The translations under genes were made by a program, and so were the position numbers. Below the pieces are notes generated by a model. That model had not been told where the DNA came from. It did no database searches and worked only from the letters and a program-made list of their open reading frames with translations. This document shows, piece by piece, positions 8,503 to 17,245 of a stretch of DNA of 64,000 nucleotides. This stretch comes from Pseudomonas typographi (GTDB taxonomy: Bacteria; Pseudomonadota; Gammaproteobacteria; Pseudomonadales; Pseudomonadaceae): NCBI RefSeq assembly GCF_014694385.1, contig NZ_JAAOCA010000011.1, forward strand, positions 98,948 through 162,947, read 5' to 3'. How positions within the stretch are numbered: position 1 is the stretch's first letter; every line of letters begins with the position of its first letter.

Positions 8503-9335
8503 CGGGCGGCCTCCTTCTGTGCCGGCAACCAGGCCAGCGCGTAGAGTTTAGGGTTACCGTAGGCCTTCTCAATGGCCGTGCGGACCCGTGGGTCGTTTTG
8601 GAAAATGTCGATAAAGGTGTGCACCGCCGGGTTATCGACGTTCTTGCGCGCCACCACGAAGCGCAACGCATACAGGTGCCCGTTGGCTTCGTCCTGGCTA
8701 AATAGCAAGGCACTGCCTGGGTCTGCCGTGCCGGCGGCAAGAATATGCGAGGGGTAGCTTTGGGCAAGAGTCACGTCATCGAGCACCCGCGCCAGTTGCG
8801 GGCCGGGCAACTCGATGAACTTGAGCTTGTGGGGGTTGGCGGTGATGTCTTGCAGGCTCGCCTTGGGCCCGGCGCCGTCGCGCAGGGTGATAAGCCCGGC
8901 GCGCTGGTAGAGGTTAAGCCCGCGGCCCTGGTTCACCGGGTCGTCGGCCACCGCCACAGTGTCGCCATCCTTAACCTGGTTGAACGCCGTGATCTTCTTC
9001 GAGTACAGGCCGACTTTGTTCTCCACCCCATAGGCCAGCGGCACCAAGTCGTAGCCATTCTGGGCGATGGCGTTTTCGAGAAATGGCTGGTGCTGAAAGT
9101 AATTGATGTCGATATCGCCATTGGCCAAGGCCAGGTTGGGCGTGTTCCAGTCGGAGAACGACAGTACCTCGACCTCGATGCCCTTCTCTTTGGCCAACTG
9201 CGCGGCCAGCTCGATGGCCGCGTTCTGCGGGCTGTCGTTGATGCCGATCTTGATGTGCTGCGGGTCGGCCAGGGCGAGGCCGGAGAACAACGTCGCCGCC
9301 AGCAGCGCGGGGCGTAGAAATTGAGCCAAGGGCAT
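8499..9335 (-). CDS. metQ: MetQ/NlpA-family substrate-binding protein
   Basis: A 278-residue periplasmic receptor of the NLPA family. The signal peptide runs to about residue 23 (A-L-L-A-A-T-L-F-S-G-L-A-L-A, then D-P-Q). The cleavage region has no lipobox cysteine, so unlike many MetQ proteins this one appears to be a soluble type I-secreted receptor. The mature part shows the family pattern I-K-I-G-I-N-D-S-P, a later N-Y-F-Q-H-Q-P-F-L and N-Q-G-R-G-L. The start at 9335 is chosen because it places the signal peptide at the N-terminus and has GGAG upstream; the frame stays open further but gives no sensible leader. First gene of the metQNI operon. Confidence 0.92.
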   Translation of the reverse strand: MPLAQFLRPALLAATLFSGLALADPQHIKIGINDSPQNAAIELAAQLAKEKGIEVEVLSFSDWNTPNLALANGDIDINYFQHQPFLENAIAQNGYDLVPLAYGVENKVGLYSKKITAFNQVKDGDTVAVADDPVNQGRGLNLYQRAGLITLRDGAGPKASLQDITANPHKLKFIELPGPQLARVLDDVTLAQSYPSHILAAGTADPGSALLFSQDEANGHLYALRFVVARKNVDNPAVHTFIDIFQNDPRVRTAIEKAYGNPKLYALAWLPAQKEAAR

Positions 9336-9667
9336 GGGAACGACTCCACGGAGGTGGTGAAGGAAGCGTCTCCGGTGGCCCGGTCGAACGGCAGTCGAAC
9401 TACGGTAGCTCAATAACGTTCGGGTATTAAATATGATTTTTTCATAACCATATTCACAACACTGATGCGCTGGCGCGGGGGGGTACACAGGCCTGCGCGG
9501 GGCACCCATGCAATGGGTCGAAATATCCATAGGGCCAGCGCGGTGCCTGCGCCCTTCGCACAAAGCGTGGCCCGTAGGCGTTGCAACGTGGGTGGTGTTT
9601 CACGCGTTGCCAGCGCCCCTTCGGCGGTGCCGTTGGCTGCCGGGCCGGCGCTGGCATACCCCCACCC
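9336..9667. other. Intergenic region between metQ and the SMP-30 gene
   Basis: No gene is supported. The metQ-proximal part has an AT-rich block with a short dyad (AATATG ... CATATT around 9430-9455), which is a plausible promoter or operator for metQNI transcribed leftward. The distal part contains the degenerate inverted-repeat element at 9588-9667. Confidence 0.5.
9588..9667. repeat. Intergenic inverted-repeat element, degenerate copy
   Basis: The left end GTGGGTGGTGTTTCACGCGT (9588-9607) resembles the left ends of the copies at 42203 and 4874. It is followed by GGCGGTGCCGTTGGCTGCCG, nearly the same as the interior block of copy 1. The right end has diverged. A strong internal hairpin TGCCAGCGCC / GGCGCTGGCA is present and could serve as terminator for the leftward SMP-30 operon. 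Confidence 0.4.
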
Positions 9668-10597
9668 TCACGGCCACTGCACGCCCGCCACCGCCACATG
9701 AATCAGATACACCGACGTATTGGCCGTCATGAACAACTGGTTCCTGCGCGGCCCGCCAAAGGTCAAATTCGCCACCTTCTCTGGCAGCAGCACCTTCCCC
9801 AGCAGCGTGCCATCGGCGGCAAAGCATTGAATCCCATCCCCGGCGCTGGTCCATACGTTGCCGTTTACATCCACCCGCAACCCATCGGGGATGCCCGGCT
9901 CGATTTCGGCAAACACCCGCGACTCGCCCAAGCGCCCGCCTTCGAGCACACGCAGCTTGCGGATATGGTGGGGCGCGTGGGGGGCGTGGGAGCGCGCCGA
10001 GTCGGCCACGTACAGCCATTGGCCGCAGGCGGAGAACGCCAGGCCATTGGGTTGCACGAAGTCATCCGCCACGCAGGTGATTTCGCCACTGGCGCCGTCT
10101 ACCCGGTATACATAGCGGCCGGGTTGCTCAGGGGCCCCGCGGTTGCCTTCATAGTCGCTCATGATCCCGTAGGTAGGGTCGGTGAACCAGATCGAGCCAT
10201 CGGTGTGCACCACGACGTCATTGGGCGAGTTCAGGCGGTGGCCTTGATACTGGTCGGCAATCACCGTGAGGCTGCCGTCCGGCTCGGTACGGGTGACGCG
10301 GCGGGTGCCGTGTTCGCAGGTCACCAGCCGGCCTTGGCGGTCACGGGTGTTGCCGTTGGCGAAGTTGGAGTTTGCCCGGTATAGCGACACGCCTTGTTCC
10401 GGGGTCCAGCGCAAGATGCGCTGGTTGGGGATGTCGCTGAACAGCAAATAGCCGCCGTCGTTGAACCACACGGGGCCCTCGGCCCAGCGGCAGCGGTCGT
10501 ACAGGCGTTCCAGCTGGGTATTGGGCAAAGTCAGTTCATAAAAGCGCGGGTCGCAGTATTCATAGCGTGGCTCGCTCATGGACAACACGGCATTCAT
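9668..10597 (-). CDS. SMP-30/gluconolactonase-family lactonase
   Basis: A 309-residue six-bladed beta-propeller of the SMP-30/gluconolaconase/LRE family, which opens sugar-acid lactones with a divalent metal. Family marks include the metal Glu in W-A-E-G-P-V-W-F (about 33-40), N-S-P-N-D-V-V-V-H (about 122-130), F-T-D-P-T-Y-G near 137-143, and the later P-N-G-L-A-F-S and P-D-G-L-R-V-D motifs. Its ATG overlaps the stop of the upstream permease gene by four bases (10594-10597), so it is the last gene of the sugar ABC operon. This suggests the imported sugar is oxidised to a lactone, which this enzyme hydrolyses. Confidence 0.9.
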   Translation of the reverse strand: MNAVLSMSEPRYEYCDPRFYELTLPNTQLERLYDRCRWAEGPVWFNDGGYLLFSDIPNQRILRWTPEQGVSLYRANSNFANGNTRDRQGRLVTCEHGTRRVTRTEPDGSLTVIADQYQGHRLNSPNDVVVHTDGSIWFTDPTYGIMSDYEGNRGAPEQPGRYVYRVDGASGEITCVADDFVQPNGLAFSACGQWLYVADSARSHAPHAPHHIRKLRVLEGGRLGESRVFAEIEPGIPDGLRVDVNGNVWTSAGDGIQCFAADGTLLGKVLLPEKVANLTFGGPRRNQLFMTANTSVYLIHVAVAGVQWP

Positions 10598-11550
10598 CGG
10601 CGGCCCCCTTGTTGGCGCGCACTCACGGCGATGATCACGGCAATGATGATCACCCCGGTGCAAATCAAGCGGATGCCGGCGCTGGCGCCGAAGGTATTCA
10701 GCATGCTCACCAGCAAGTAGAGGAACAGCGCCGCCCCCCACAACCCCGGCACGTTAGAAAAGCCCCCGGCCACCGAGGTGCCACCGATCACTACCACGGC
10801 GATGGAGGCCAACAGGTATTCCTCGCCCATGGCCAGCGAGGCGCCGCCGGAAAACCCCGCCAGCAGCACCCCACACAACGCGGCGAACACAGCACTGAGC
10901 ACATAGGTGGCAAAGCGAATGCGCCCTACCCGGCCGCCGGCAAGCTCGGCGGCGCGGGCGTTCTGGCCGATGGCGAGCACCCAGCGGCCGTAGCGGGTGC
11001 GCGCCAGCACCACGGCCATGGCGGCGGTCAGCAGCGACACCGCCAACGCCAGGTAGGGCACGCCCAGTAGGCGGCCGGTGCAGAATTCGTAAAACAGCGG
11101 CGGTGGCTGGATGCGCACGCTGCGCCCGTAGGCGATGGCCAGCGACTGGAGGATGAAGCTCGCCGACAGGGTGGCGATGATCGGTGGAATGCGCAGCAGG
11201 CGGATCAACCCGTAATTGAAGCAGCCGATGGCCACGCCGGCCACGAGTACCGCCAGCAGCGCCGGGGCGATCAACCCCGCGTCGCCGGCCATCAGCTTCA
11301 TGCCCAGCGCACCACACAGGGCGATGTTGGCCGGGATAGACAAATCGATGTTGCCCGGCCCGGTGGTGATCACGAACAGTTGCCCCAGGCCGACGATCAC
11401 GAAGAACGCCGAGAAGCCCAGGGCACTGGACAGCAGCCCGCCAGCGCCCTGCCCGCCGGTAAAGGCGATGGTTGCCAGCCAAATCAGCACGGCGGCAATG
11501 AACGACCATAGCCAAGGTTTTGCGCTGAACGACACACGTAGCGTACTCAT
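10594..11550 (-). CDS. Sugar ABC transporter permease (RbsC/XylH type), second
   Basis: A 318-residue membrane permease of the BPD_transp_2 family (ribose/xylose/galactose importers), with about eight to ten hydrophobic segments. Typical blocks are L-G-Q-L-F-V-I-T-T-G-P-G-N-I-D-L-S near residues 57-73 and the G-G-T-S-V-A-G-G stretch near 255-262. The start at 11550 (M-S-T-L-R-V-S-F) overlaps the preceding permease stop by four bases, the usual translational coupling throughout this operon. It probably forms a heterodimer with the permease encoded just upstream. The sugar is unknown. Confidence 0.9.
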   Translation of the reverse strand: MSTLRVSFSAKPWLWSFIAAVLIWLATIAFTGGQGAGGLLSSALGFSAFFVIVGLGQLFVITTGPGNIDLSIPANIALCGALGMKLMAGDAGLIAPALLAVLVAGVAIGCFNYGLIRLLRIPPIIATLSASFILQSLAIAYGRSVRIQPPPLFYEFCTGRLLGVPYLALAVSLLTAAMAVVLARTRYGRWVLAIGQNARAAELAGGRVGRIRFATYVLSAVFAALCGVLLAGFSGGASLAMGEEYLLASIAVVVIGGTSVAGGFSNVPGLWGAALFLYLLVSMLNTFGASAGIRLICTGVIIIAVIIAVSARQQGGRR

Positions 11551-12527
11551 GGCCGGGCCTCCAGGCGGTTGACCCCGGCGCGCAGGGCCAGCACCAGAAT
11601 CAGGATCGCGCCCTGGGCGCCGATCTGCCAATCCGGGGAAATGTGCAAGAACGACAGCAGCGAACCGGCCAACACCAAGGTCAGGGCGCCAAGCACGGCC
11701 CCTACGGCCGACACCCGGCCGCCGACGAACTCGCCACCGCCGAGAATCACCCCGGCAATCGAGAGCAGGGTGTAGCGCAGGGCGATATTGGCGTCGGCCG
11801 ACGTGGTAAGCCCCACCAGGAACAACCCTGAGAGCACCCCAAAGGTGCCGGCCAAGCCGTACAGGCCGGCCTTGATGCGCAGCAGCGACCATCCGCGCCG
11901 GCCAATGGCTTGTGGGTTGCCGCCAGCGCCGCGCAGGATCACCCCCAGGGTCGACCGGGCCAGAAAGGCATGCATCAACAGCGCAATGCCCATGCACACG
12001 AAAATCGCCAGCGGCAGCAAAGGCGTTTTGATCCGCACCAGGCCTTGCAACCAGGCCGGCGCCGCCCCGCCAGGCGAGGGTAACAGCAAAATGGCAGCGC
12101 CCATCCAGATGAACGACATGCCCAGGGTGACCACGATCGCCGGCAAGTTACGCCCATGGACCAACGCGCCCAGCGCCGCGTACACAGCAATGCAGCCCAG
12201 CAGCGCCAGGCTGCCCAGCCAGGGGTGCGGGCCCAGCACGGTGGCCGCCACGCAGGCGACGAAACTGATAAAGCTGCCCAACGACAGGTCCAGGTCGTTA
12301 ACGGTGATGATCAACATCTGCGCCATGGTCGCCAGCGCAATGGGCACCGCCAGGTTGAGCATCAGGTTAAGCCCCAGGTAGCTCATCGCCCGCGGCTGCA
12401 TGATGAAAATCGCCACCAGCAGCACCGCCAGCGAAACGCCCGGCAGTGCACTGCGCAGCAGCCGCGCTCGCTCGCGCGGCGCCGGCCGCTGGGTGGCGGC
12501 CAGAGGAAGCGGGTTGCTGGCGTTCAT
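11547..12527 (-). CDS. Sugar ABC transporter permease (RbsC/XylH type), first
   Basis: A 326-residue permease of the same family as its downstream neighbour, with a basic N-terminal tail followed by multiple membrane spans. The conserved block [13 protein letters not shown] is near residues 73-85, and a late G-G-G-E-F-V-G-G is near 264-271. It overlaps the ATPase gene by four bases at its start and the second permease by four at its end. Two different permeases with one double ATPase and one receptor are a normal architecture for this importer class. Confidence 0.9.
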   Translation of the reverse strand: MNASNPLPLAATQRPAPRERARLLRSALPGVSLAVLLVAIFIMQPRAMSYLGLNLMLNLAVPIALATMAQMLIITVNDLDLSLGSFISFVACVAATVLGPHPWLGSLALLGCIAVYAALGALVHGRNLPAIVVTLGMSFIWMGAAILLLPSPGGAAPAWLQGLVRIKTPLLPLAIFVCMGIALLMHAFLARSTLGVILRGAGGNPQAIGRRGWSLLRIKAGLYGLAGTFGVLSGLFLVGLTTSADANIALRYTLLSIAGVILGGGEFVGGRVSAVGAVLGALTLVLAGSLLSFLHISPDWQIGAQGAILILVLALRAGVNRLEARP

Positions 12528-13975
12528 GCGCTGTGCTCCTGGAAAGACCCACGCAAGATCAGCGCTTCGGTCAGTTCACTGCGCGGCACGTCGAGCACCG
12601 CCTGGCCGTCGCGGAACACATACACGTGGTCGCAGTACTGCAGCTCTTCGAGCTCGGTGGTGTACCACAAAAAGGTACGGCCCTTGGCCGCCTCGGCAGC
12701 GAGGGTGGCGTACACGTCGCGCTTGGTGCCCACGTCTACCCCGCGCATCGGGTCGTCCATCAAAATCAGCGGGTGCGGCGTGGCCAGCGCGCGGGCGAAT
12801 AGCGCCTTTTGCTGGTTACCGCCAGACAACGCGACGATCGGCTGGTCCATGCTCGGGGTGCGGATGCCCATGCGCGCTTGCCATTCGTTGGCCAACGCCC
12901 GCTCGGCGCCGGGGTCGATCAAGCCACCGCGGCGCAACTGCGCCAGGGACGCCACGCTGATGTTCTGGGCGATCGACCACAGCGGGAACACCCCGTCGCT
13001 TTGCCGGTCGCCGGCCACCAGGGCCACCCCCTGCCGCCCACGTACCCGCTGGCGCAGGACCTGCAACAACAACTGGCTTTGGCCATGCCCGGCCAGCCCC
13101 GCTAAACCGACAATCTCGCCAGGGTAGGCGCGCACGCACTGGCCATCGCCCTGGCGCGCCGGGCAGGTGTCTACCACTGGCGTGCCATGGCGGCGCGAAA
13201 CAAAGGTGCGGTGCTCCTCGGCCGCCTTGGCCGCATGGCCCATGCATTCGACCAACGAGGTGTGGGTAAAGTCTGCCGCGGGGCGCACCTGTACCACCTT
13301 GCCATCACGCATCACCGCGATACGGTCACAGGTCGAGAGCATTTCGCCGAGGATATGGCTGATCAGCACGATACTGCCGCCGCCCTCGACGAAGCGCCGC
13401 ACGAAACGCAACAACTGCGCCGCCACCCCGGCATCGAGCGAGGACGTTGGCTCATCGAGGATCACCAGTTGCAGGGGTTCGCCCTCACACACGAAGGCCC
13501 GGGCGATTTCCACCATCTGCCGCTGGCCGATGGGCAAGTCTGCAACGATGTCGTCGGGGTGGATGCCGTGGCCGGGAAAGATCGCTTGCAGTTGCTCAGC
13601 GATCGCCCGCCGCGCCCGTGCGCGCCAGCCCCAGCCGGCCAGCCCGGCGCACATCAGCCGGGTATTCTCCGCCACGCTCAGGTTCGGGCACAGCGACAGC
13701 TCCTGGAACACGCAGCGTATGCCGTGTTCGCGGGCCAGGCGCACATTGTAGCGGTGGCGCAAGTCTTGGCCGCCGACCAGCATTGCGCCCTGATCGGGGG
13801 CCAGGGTGCCGGCCAGCACCTGCATCAAGGTGGATTTACCGGCGCCATTGTGGCCGATCAGGCCCAAGCACTCGCCGGCATGGAAAGCCAAGCTCACCCC
13901 CTCTAACGCCCGCACGGCGCCAAAGGTTTTACCGGTGCCCTGGAACTCAAGCAATGTGCATGTGGCAGCAGCCAT
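12524..13975 (-). CDS. Sugar ABC transporter ATPase with two nucleotide-binding domains (RbsA/XylG type)
   Basis: A 483-residue duplicated ATPase. The first domain has Walker [10 protein letters not shown] (about 41-49) and Walker [10 protein letters not shown]. The second has a degenerate Walker A region but keeps the signature L-S-G-G-N-Q-Q-K and the D-D-P-M-R-G-V-D Walker B-type block, as in RbsA. The ATG at 13975 is chosen because GGGAGG sits seven bases upstream; a TTG six bases earlier is too close to that site. It follows the receptor gene by 15 bases. It energises uptake of an unidentified sugar through the two following permeases. Confidence 0.92.
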   Translation of the reverse strand: MAAATCTLLEFQGTGKTFGAVRALEGVSLAFHAGECLGLIGHNGAGKSTLMQVLAGTLAPDQGAMLVGGQDLRHRYNVRLAREHGIRCVFQELSLCPNLSVAENTRLMCAGLAGWGWRARARRAIAEQLQAIFPGHGIHPDDIVADLPIGQRQMVEIARAFVCEGEPLQLVILDEPTSSLDAGVAAQLLRFVRRFVEGGGSIVLISHILGEMLSTCDRIAVMRDGKVVQVRPAADFTHTSLVECMGHAAKAAEEHRTFVSRRHGTPVVDTCPARQGDGQCVRAYPGEIVGLAGLAGHGQSQLLLQVLRQRVRGRQGVALVAGDRQSDGVFPLWSIAQNISVASLAQLRRGGLIDPGAERALANEWQARMGIRTPSMDQPIVALSGGNQQKALFARALATPHPLILMDDPMRGVDVGTKRDVYATLAAEAAKGRTFLWYTTELEELQYCDHVYVFRDGQAVLDVPRSELTEALILRGSFQEHSA

Positions 13976-13990
13976 GGGCAAGCCTCCCGA

Positions 13991-15016
13991 TCAGTTGGCG
14001 GCGGTAGCGGCGGGCTTGAGCCGGGCCAGGTCGTCGACGCTCACCGGTTGGCTGACGATGCCACCCTTGGGCAGGCCTTGCAGGCTCGCATCGAGGGTCT
14101 CTTGGGTCACGGTGGCGGCGGGCGACTCCAGGTCGTGGGGAAACTGTTTGCCGTCGAGCACTTGCTGGGCCACCCAGAACGCCAGGCTCGAAATGCTCGG
14201 CGCGCTGGAAATCGAAAAGCTTTGGTAGCCGTGGGCATCGCGCTGTTGCTTCCACCACGACAGTTCTTCTTCGCGGTTACCGAAGATCACCACCGGCGTC
14301 GGCCGGCCGGCGGCGCTGAAGGCCTGGGCGGTGCCATAACCATCATCGCCCTGGGTCACCACCGCATCCACCTTGGGCAGGCTCGGCAGCACACCGGCCA
14401 CCGCCTTCTGCGCGGCGGTTTGTGACCAGTTACCGTTTACCGTGCCGACGATCTTCAACTGCGGGTATTTCTGCGCGCCGGCCACAATGCCGGAGTGAAT
14501 CAGTTCATCCACCGACACCCCGGCCAAGCCACGCACTTCCAGCACGTTGGCGCCTTGGGGAAAGCGCTGGGCAAGGTAATCCATCTGCGCCACCCCGCTC
14601 TGCTTGAAGTTCATCGAAATGCGGTAGGCGCATGGTTCGCTGACCGTGCCGTCGAACGACACCACCACGATCCCGGCGTCGCAGGCCTGCTTGATCGCGC
14701 CATTGAGGGCCGTGGGCGAGGCGGCGTCGACCACGATGGCATTGTAGCCTTGCAGGATCAGGTTCTGGATTTGCGCCGCCTGTTCGGTGGCCTGATTCTC
14801 GGCAGTGGTGAAGGCATCGACCTGGGCCACGACACCATCCTTGACTGCCTGCTTGCCGGTGGCATCCCAACTGGCGAGCATGTTCTGCCGCCAGGCGTTG
14901 CCGGCATAGTTGTTCGACAGGGCGATGGTTTTGTCCGCTGTGGCGGCCTGGGCCAGCCAGGGGGCCAGGGACAAGGCAGTGCACAGCAACACGCGGCGAA
15001 ACGAATGAGCTTTCAT
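13991..15016 (-). CDS. Periplasmic sugar-binding protein (ribose-type)
   Basis: A 341-residue receptor of the Peripla_BP_4 type. The signal peptide K-A-H-S-F-R-R then a hydrophobic stretch ends at W-L-A-Q-A, giving cleavage near residue 24. The mature protein begins with T-I-A-L-S-N-N-Y-A-G-N-A-W-R, typical of ribose/xylose receptors, and later shows I-V-V-D-A-A-S-P-T-A-L-N and V-T-Q-G-D-D-G-Y-G-T-A-Q-A. It is the first gene of the five-gene operon (receptor, ATPase, permease, permease, SMP-30). The operon is divergent from a histidine kinase/response regulator pair about 210 bases away, which likely controls it. Confidence 0.9.
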   Translation of the reverse strand: MKAHSFRRVLLCTALSLAPWLAQAATADKTIALSNNYAGNAWRQNMLASWDATGKQAVKDGVVAQVDAFTTAENQATEQAAQIQNLILQGYNAIVVDAASPTALNGAIKQACDAGIVVVSFDGTVSEPCAYRISMNFKQSGVAQMDYLAQRFPQGANVLEVRGLAGVSVDELIHSGIVAGAQKYPQLKIVGTVNGNWSQTAAQKAVAGVLPSLPKVDAVVTQGDDGYGTAQAFSAAGRPTPVVIFGNREEELSWWKQQRDAHGYQSFSISSAPSISSLAFWVAQQVLDGKQFPHDLESPAATVTQETLDASLQGLPKGGIVSQPVSVDDLARLKPAATAAN

Positions 15017-15226
15017 GAGCAGACCCTTTTTATTGTTGTGTCTGGCGGTGGCGATGGCACAGCGGCGCATCGCGCGCGCGTATCGTTCAAGGCCGAGTGT
15101 GCTACCGGCGCCGGCACACGTCTTGGGCCAATGGCGCACACTTGCGGCCAGATCGCGCAAACACTCTGCGGGAACCCGCAAGCGCATCCACTGCGATGGC
15201 CGCACAATCAAACCAGGCAACGCGCT

Positions 15227-16516
15227 ATGCTCATACCAACAATAAAGGCAGCCCGTATCGTGCACCGCCCCAGCATCCAGGCCGAGGATGTGCTGCATCA
15301 CTTCCTTGGCATCTCCAGGGCCCTGGCCGGGCAACTGGACTTTCAGTCGATGATCGAAGCCATCTCCCGCGAGGTGCACTTCATCCTGCCCCACGATCAC
15401 CTCGACGTGAGCCTGTTGTTGCTCGATGGCCAGCACCTGCACGCGTTCGAAACCGGCCTACACACCTCATGGGGGGACTTTTCCGAGGGCCTGATGCCCA
15501 CCGCGCAAAGCCCAATCCGCGCGGTGCTGCTGGGCGAGGTGGGGTACCTGCTCAGCGGCGATGCCATGCGCGACCCGCGCTTTCAGTTTCCTGAAGCGTT
15601 CAACCACCCGATCTTCAATGCGCAGTTGCGCAGCCGCCTCCACGTGCCGCTGCGGGCGCGTGGCGAGATCCTCGGCGCACTCAGTTGCTCCAAGCACGCG
15701 GCGCACTTCTATACCCTGGACGACGTGCGCCACACCCAGCACATCGCCGACCTGCTGGCCTCCTACCTCTATGCGCTGCGCCAAACCGAGCAGGCTACCA
15801 AGCTGGCGGTGGCCGAAGAGCGCCTGCGCGCCCGCGAAGAAGGGCTGCGCCTGGGTGCCTCGCGCTTGACCGACACCTTGGAGAACGAACGCCAGCGCAT
15901 CGGCATGGACCTGCACGACCAAACCCTGGCCGACCTGACCCGCCTGCACCGCCGGCTGGCGCGCCTGAGCCGCCAAGGCACCTTGTGTGGAAGCGACTTG
16001 CAACCGGTGTGCGACGGTTTGCAGCAGAGCATGCAGGAACTGCGCGGCATCATCGATGCGGTCAAGCCTACGGTGCTGCAATTGTTCGGCCTGGAAGAGG
16101 GCCTGGAAGACCTGCTGCTACGCAGTGTACAAAGTAGCGGCCTGCGCATCCGCACCCGCCTGAAAGACCACACCGGCGGCGCCGCCAACCGCCTGGCCGA
16201 AGCGCAGCAGATCGCCCTGTTGCGGATCATCCAGGAGGCCGTGAACAACGCCATCAAGCATGCGGCACCACGGGCCATCCGCATCGACATACAACAGCGC
16301 CAGCAGCACCTCACCTTTTGCGTGACCGACGACGGCATCGGCCTGGGCGATGCCAGCCAGCGGGAAACCGGTGGCATCGGCAACATGCGCATCCGCGCCC
16401 AGCTACTGGGTGCGCGCCTGGAACTGGGCGCAGGGCCCGGCGGGCGCGGCACCCGCGTCAGCGTGAGCCTGCCGCACAACGAAAGCCAACCCATCACCGC
16501 CCTGGAGGGGCCCTAG
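15227..16516 (+). CDS. GAF-domain sensor histidine kinase (NarL/DesK-type)
   Basis: A 429-residue soluble kinase. A GAF sensor domain spans about 22-185. A HisKA_3 dimerisation domain follows with the phosphoacceptor His230 in R-I-G-M-D-L-H-D-Q, then a HATPase_c domain (about 300-425) with E-A-V-N-N-A-I-K-H-A, D-D-G-I-G-L-G and G-G-I-G-N-M-R. No membrane segment is seen, so it senses a cytoplasmic signal or partner. The start is placed at ATG 15227; a GTG a little downstream (near 15260), preceded by AAAGG, is an alternative. The cognate regulator follows after two bases. The pair is divergent from the sugar importer operon and is its probable regulator. Confidence 0.88.
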   Translation: MLIPTIKAARIVHRPSIQAEDVLHHFLGISRALAGQLDFQSMIEAISREVHFILPHDHLDVSLLLLDGQHLHAFETGLHTSWGDFSEGLMPTAQSPIRAVLLGEVGYLLSGDAMRDPRFQFPEAFNHPIFNAQLRSRLHVPLRARGEILGALSCSKHAAHFYTLDDVRHTQHIADLLASYLYALRQTEQATKLAVAEERLRAREEGLRLGASRLTDTLENERQRIGMDLHDQTLADLTRLHRRLARLSRQGTLCGSDLQPVCDGLQQSMQELRGIIDAVKPTVLQLFGLEEGLEDLLLRSVQSSGLRIRTRLKDHTGGAANRLAEAQQIALLRIIQEAVNNAIKHAAPRAIRIDIQQRQQHLTFCVTDDGIGLGDASQRETGGIGNMRIRAQLLGARLELGAGPGGRGTRVSVSLPHNESQPITALEGP

Positions 16517-16518
16517 CC

Positions 16519-17235
16519 ATGAACGTGCTGATTGTCGAAGATGACCCAGTGCATCGCGCGTTTCTCAAGGAAGTGATCGAGCTGGCGCTACCGGAATGCT
16601 CGCATCTGTTCGAAGCCGAAGACGGCCGCATGGGCGAGCGCCTGGCGCACGAACACGCGGTGGGTTCAGTGGTGATGGACCTGCAAATGCCTGCCCGTAC
16701 CGGTGTGGAAGCGGCCAAGAGCATGTGGCGCGAACGCCCCGACACATCAATTCTGTTTTGGTCGAACTACGCCGATGAAGCGTACGTGCGCGGCATCTCA
16801 CGCATCGTGCCGCAGGGCGCCGCCTACGGCTACGTGCTCAAAACCGCGTCCGAGGAACGCCTGCGCCTGGCCCTGCGCAGCCTGTTCATCGAACAGCAAT
16901 GCGTGATCGACCGGGAAATTCGCGGTGTGCAGCAAAAGGCCCAGGACCGGCTGCTGGGCCTGACCGACACCGAATACGGCGTGCTGCAAGACATCGCCCT
17001 GGGCCTGACCGACCGCACCATCGCCGAGCGCCATAACCTGTCGCTGCGCAGTGTGCAAAACCGCCTGCAACAGCTCTACGAGAAACTCGGCGTGTACCAA
17101 TTGGGCGATGCCAGCCCAGCGTTCAACCTGCGGGCACGGGCGGTGAACATCGCCTTGCTGCGCAAGTTGCTCAACCGCACCGCGCTGGAACAAGCGGAGG
17201 AGGAGCTGCAGGGTTGGTTACAGGCCCGGCGCTGA
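16519..17235 (+). CDS. NarL/FixJ-family response regulator
   Basis: A 238-residue regulator. The receiver domain (about 1-120) has Asp8/Asp9 and phosphoacceptor Asp54 in V-V-M-D-L-Q-M-P. A LuxR-type helix-turn-helix (about 145-205) contains L-T-D-T-E-Y-G-V-L-Q-D-I-A-L-G and the recognition helix region N-L-S-L-R-S-V-Q-N-R-L. In the receiver the usual switch Thr/Ser position reads F-W-S-N-Y, and the conserved Lys lies in Y-V-L-K-T-A. An extra C-terminal tail of about 35 residues follows the DNA-binding domain. It starts two bases after the kinase stop and ends 10 bases before the convergent garD-like gene. Probable target: the divergent sugar ABC operon. Confidence 0.88.
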   Translation: MNVLIVEDDPVHRAFLKEVIELALPECSHLFEAEDGRMGERLAHEHAVGSVVMDLQMPARTGVEAAKSMWRERPDTSILFWSNYADEAYVRGISRIVPQGAAYGYVLKTASEERLRLALRSLFIEQQCVIDREIRGVQQKAQDRLLGLTDTEYGVLQDIALGLTDRTIAERHNLSLRSVQNRLQQLYEKLGVYQLGDASPAFNLRARAVNIALLRKLLNRTALEQAEEELQGWLQARR

Positions 17236-17245
17236 GCCTGGCCTA

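Noticed and set aside
9336..9563. N-terminal extension of metQ
   Set aside because: The frame is open upstream, but the signal peptide begins at 9335 and the extension is basic and unlike any leader.
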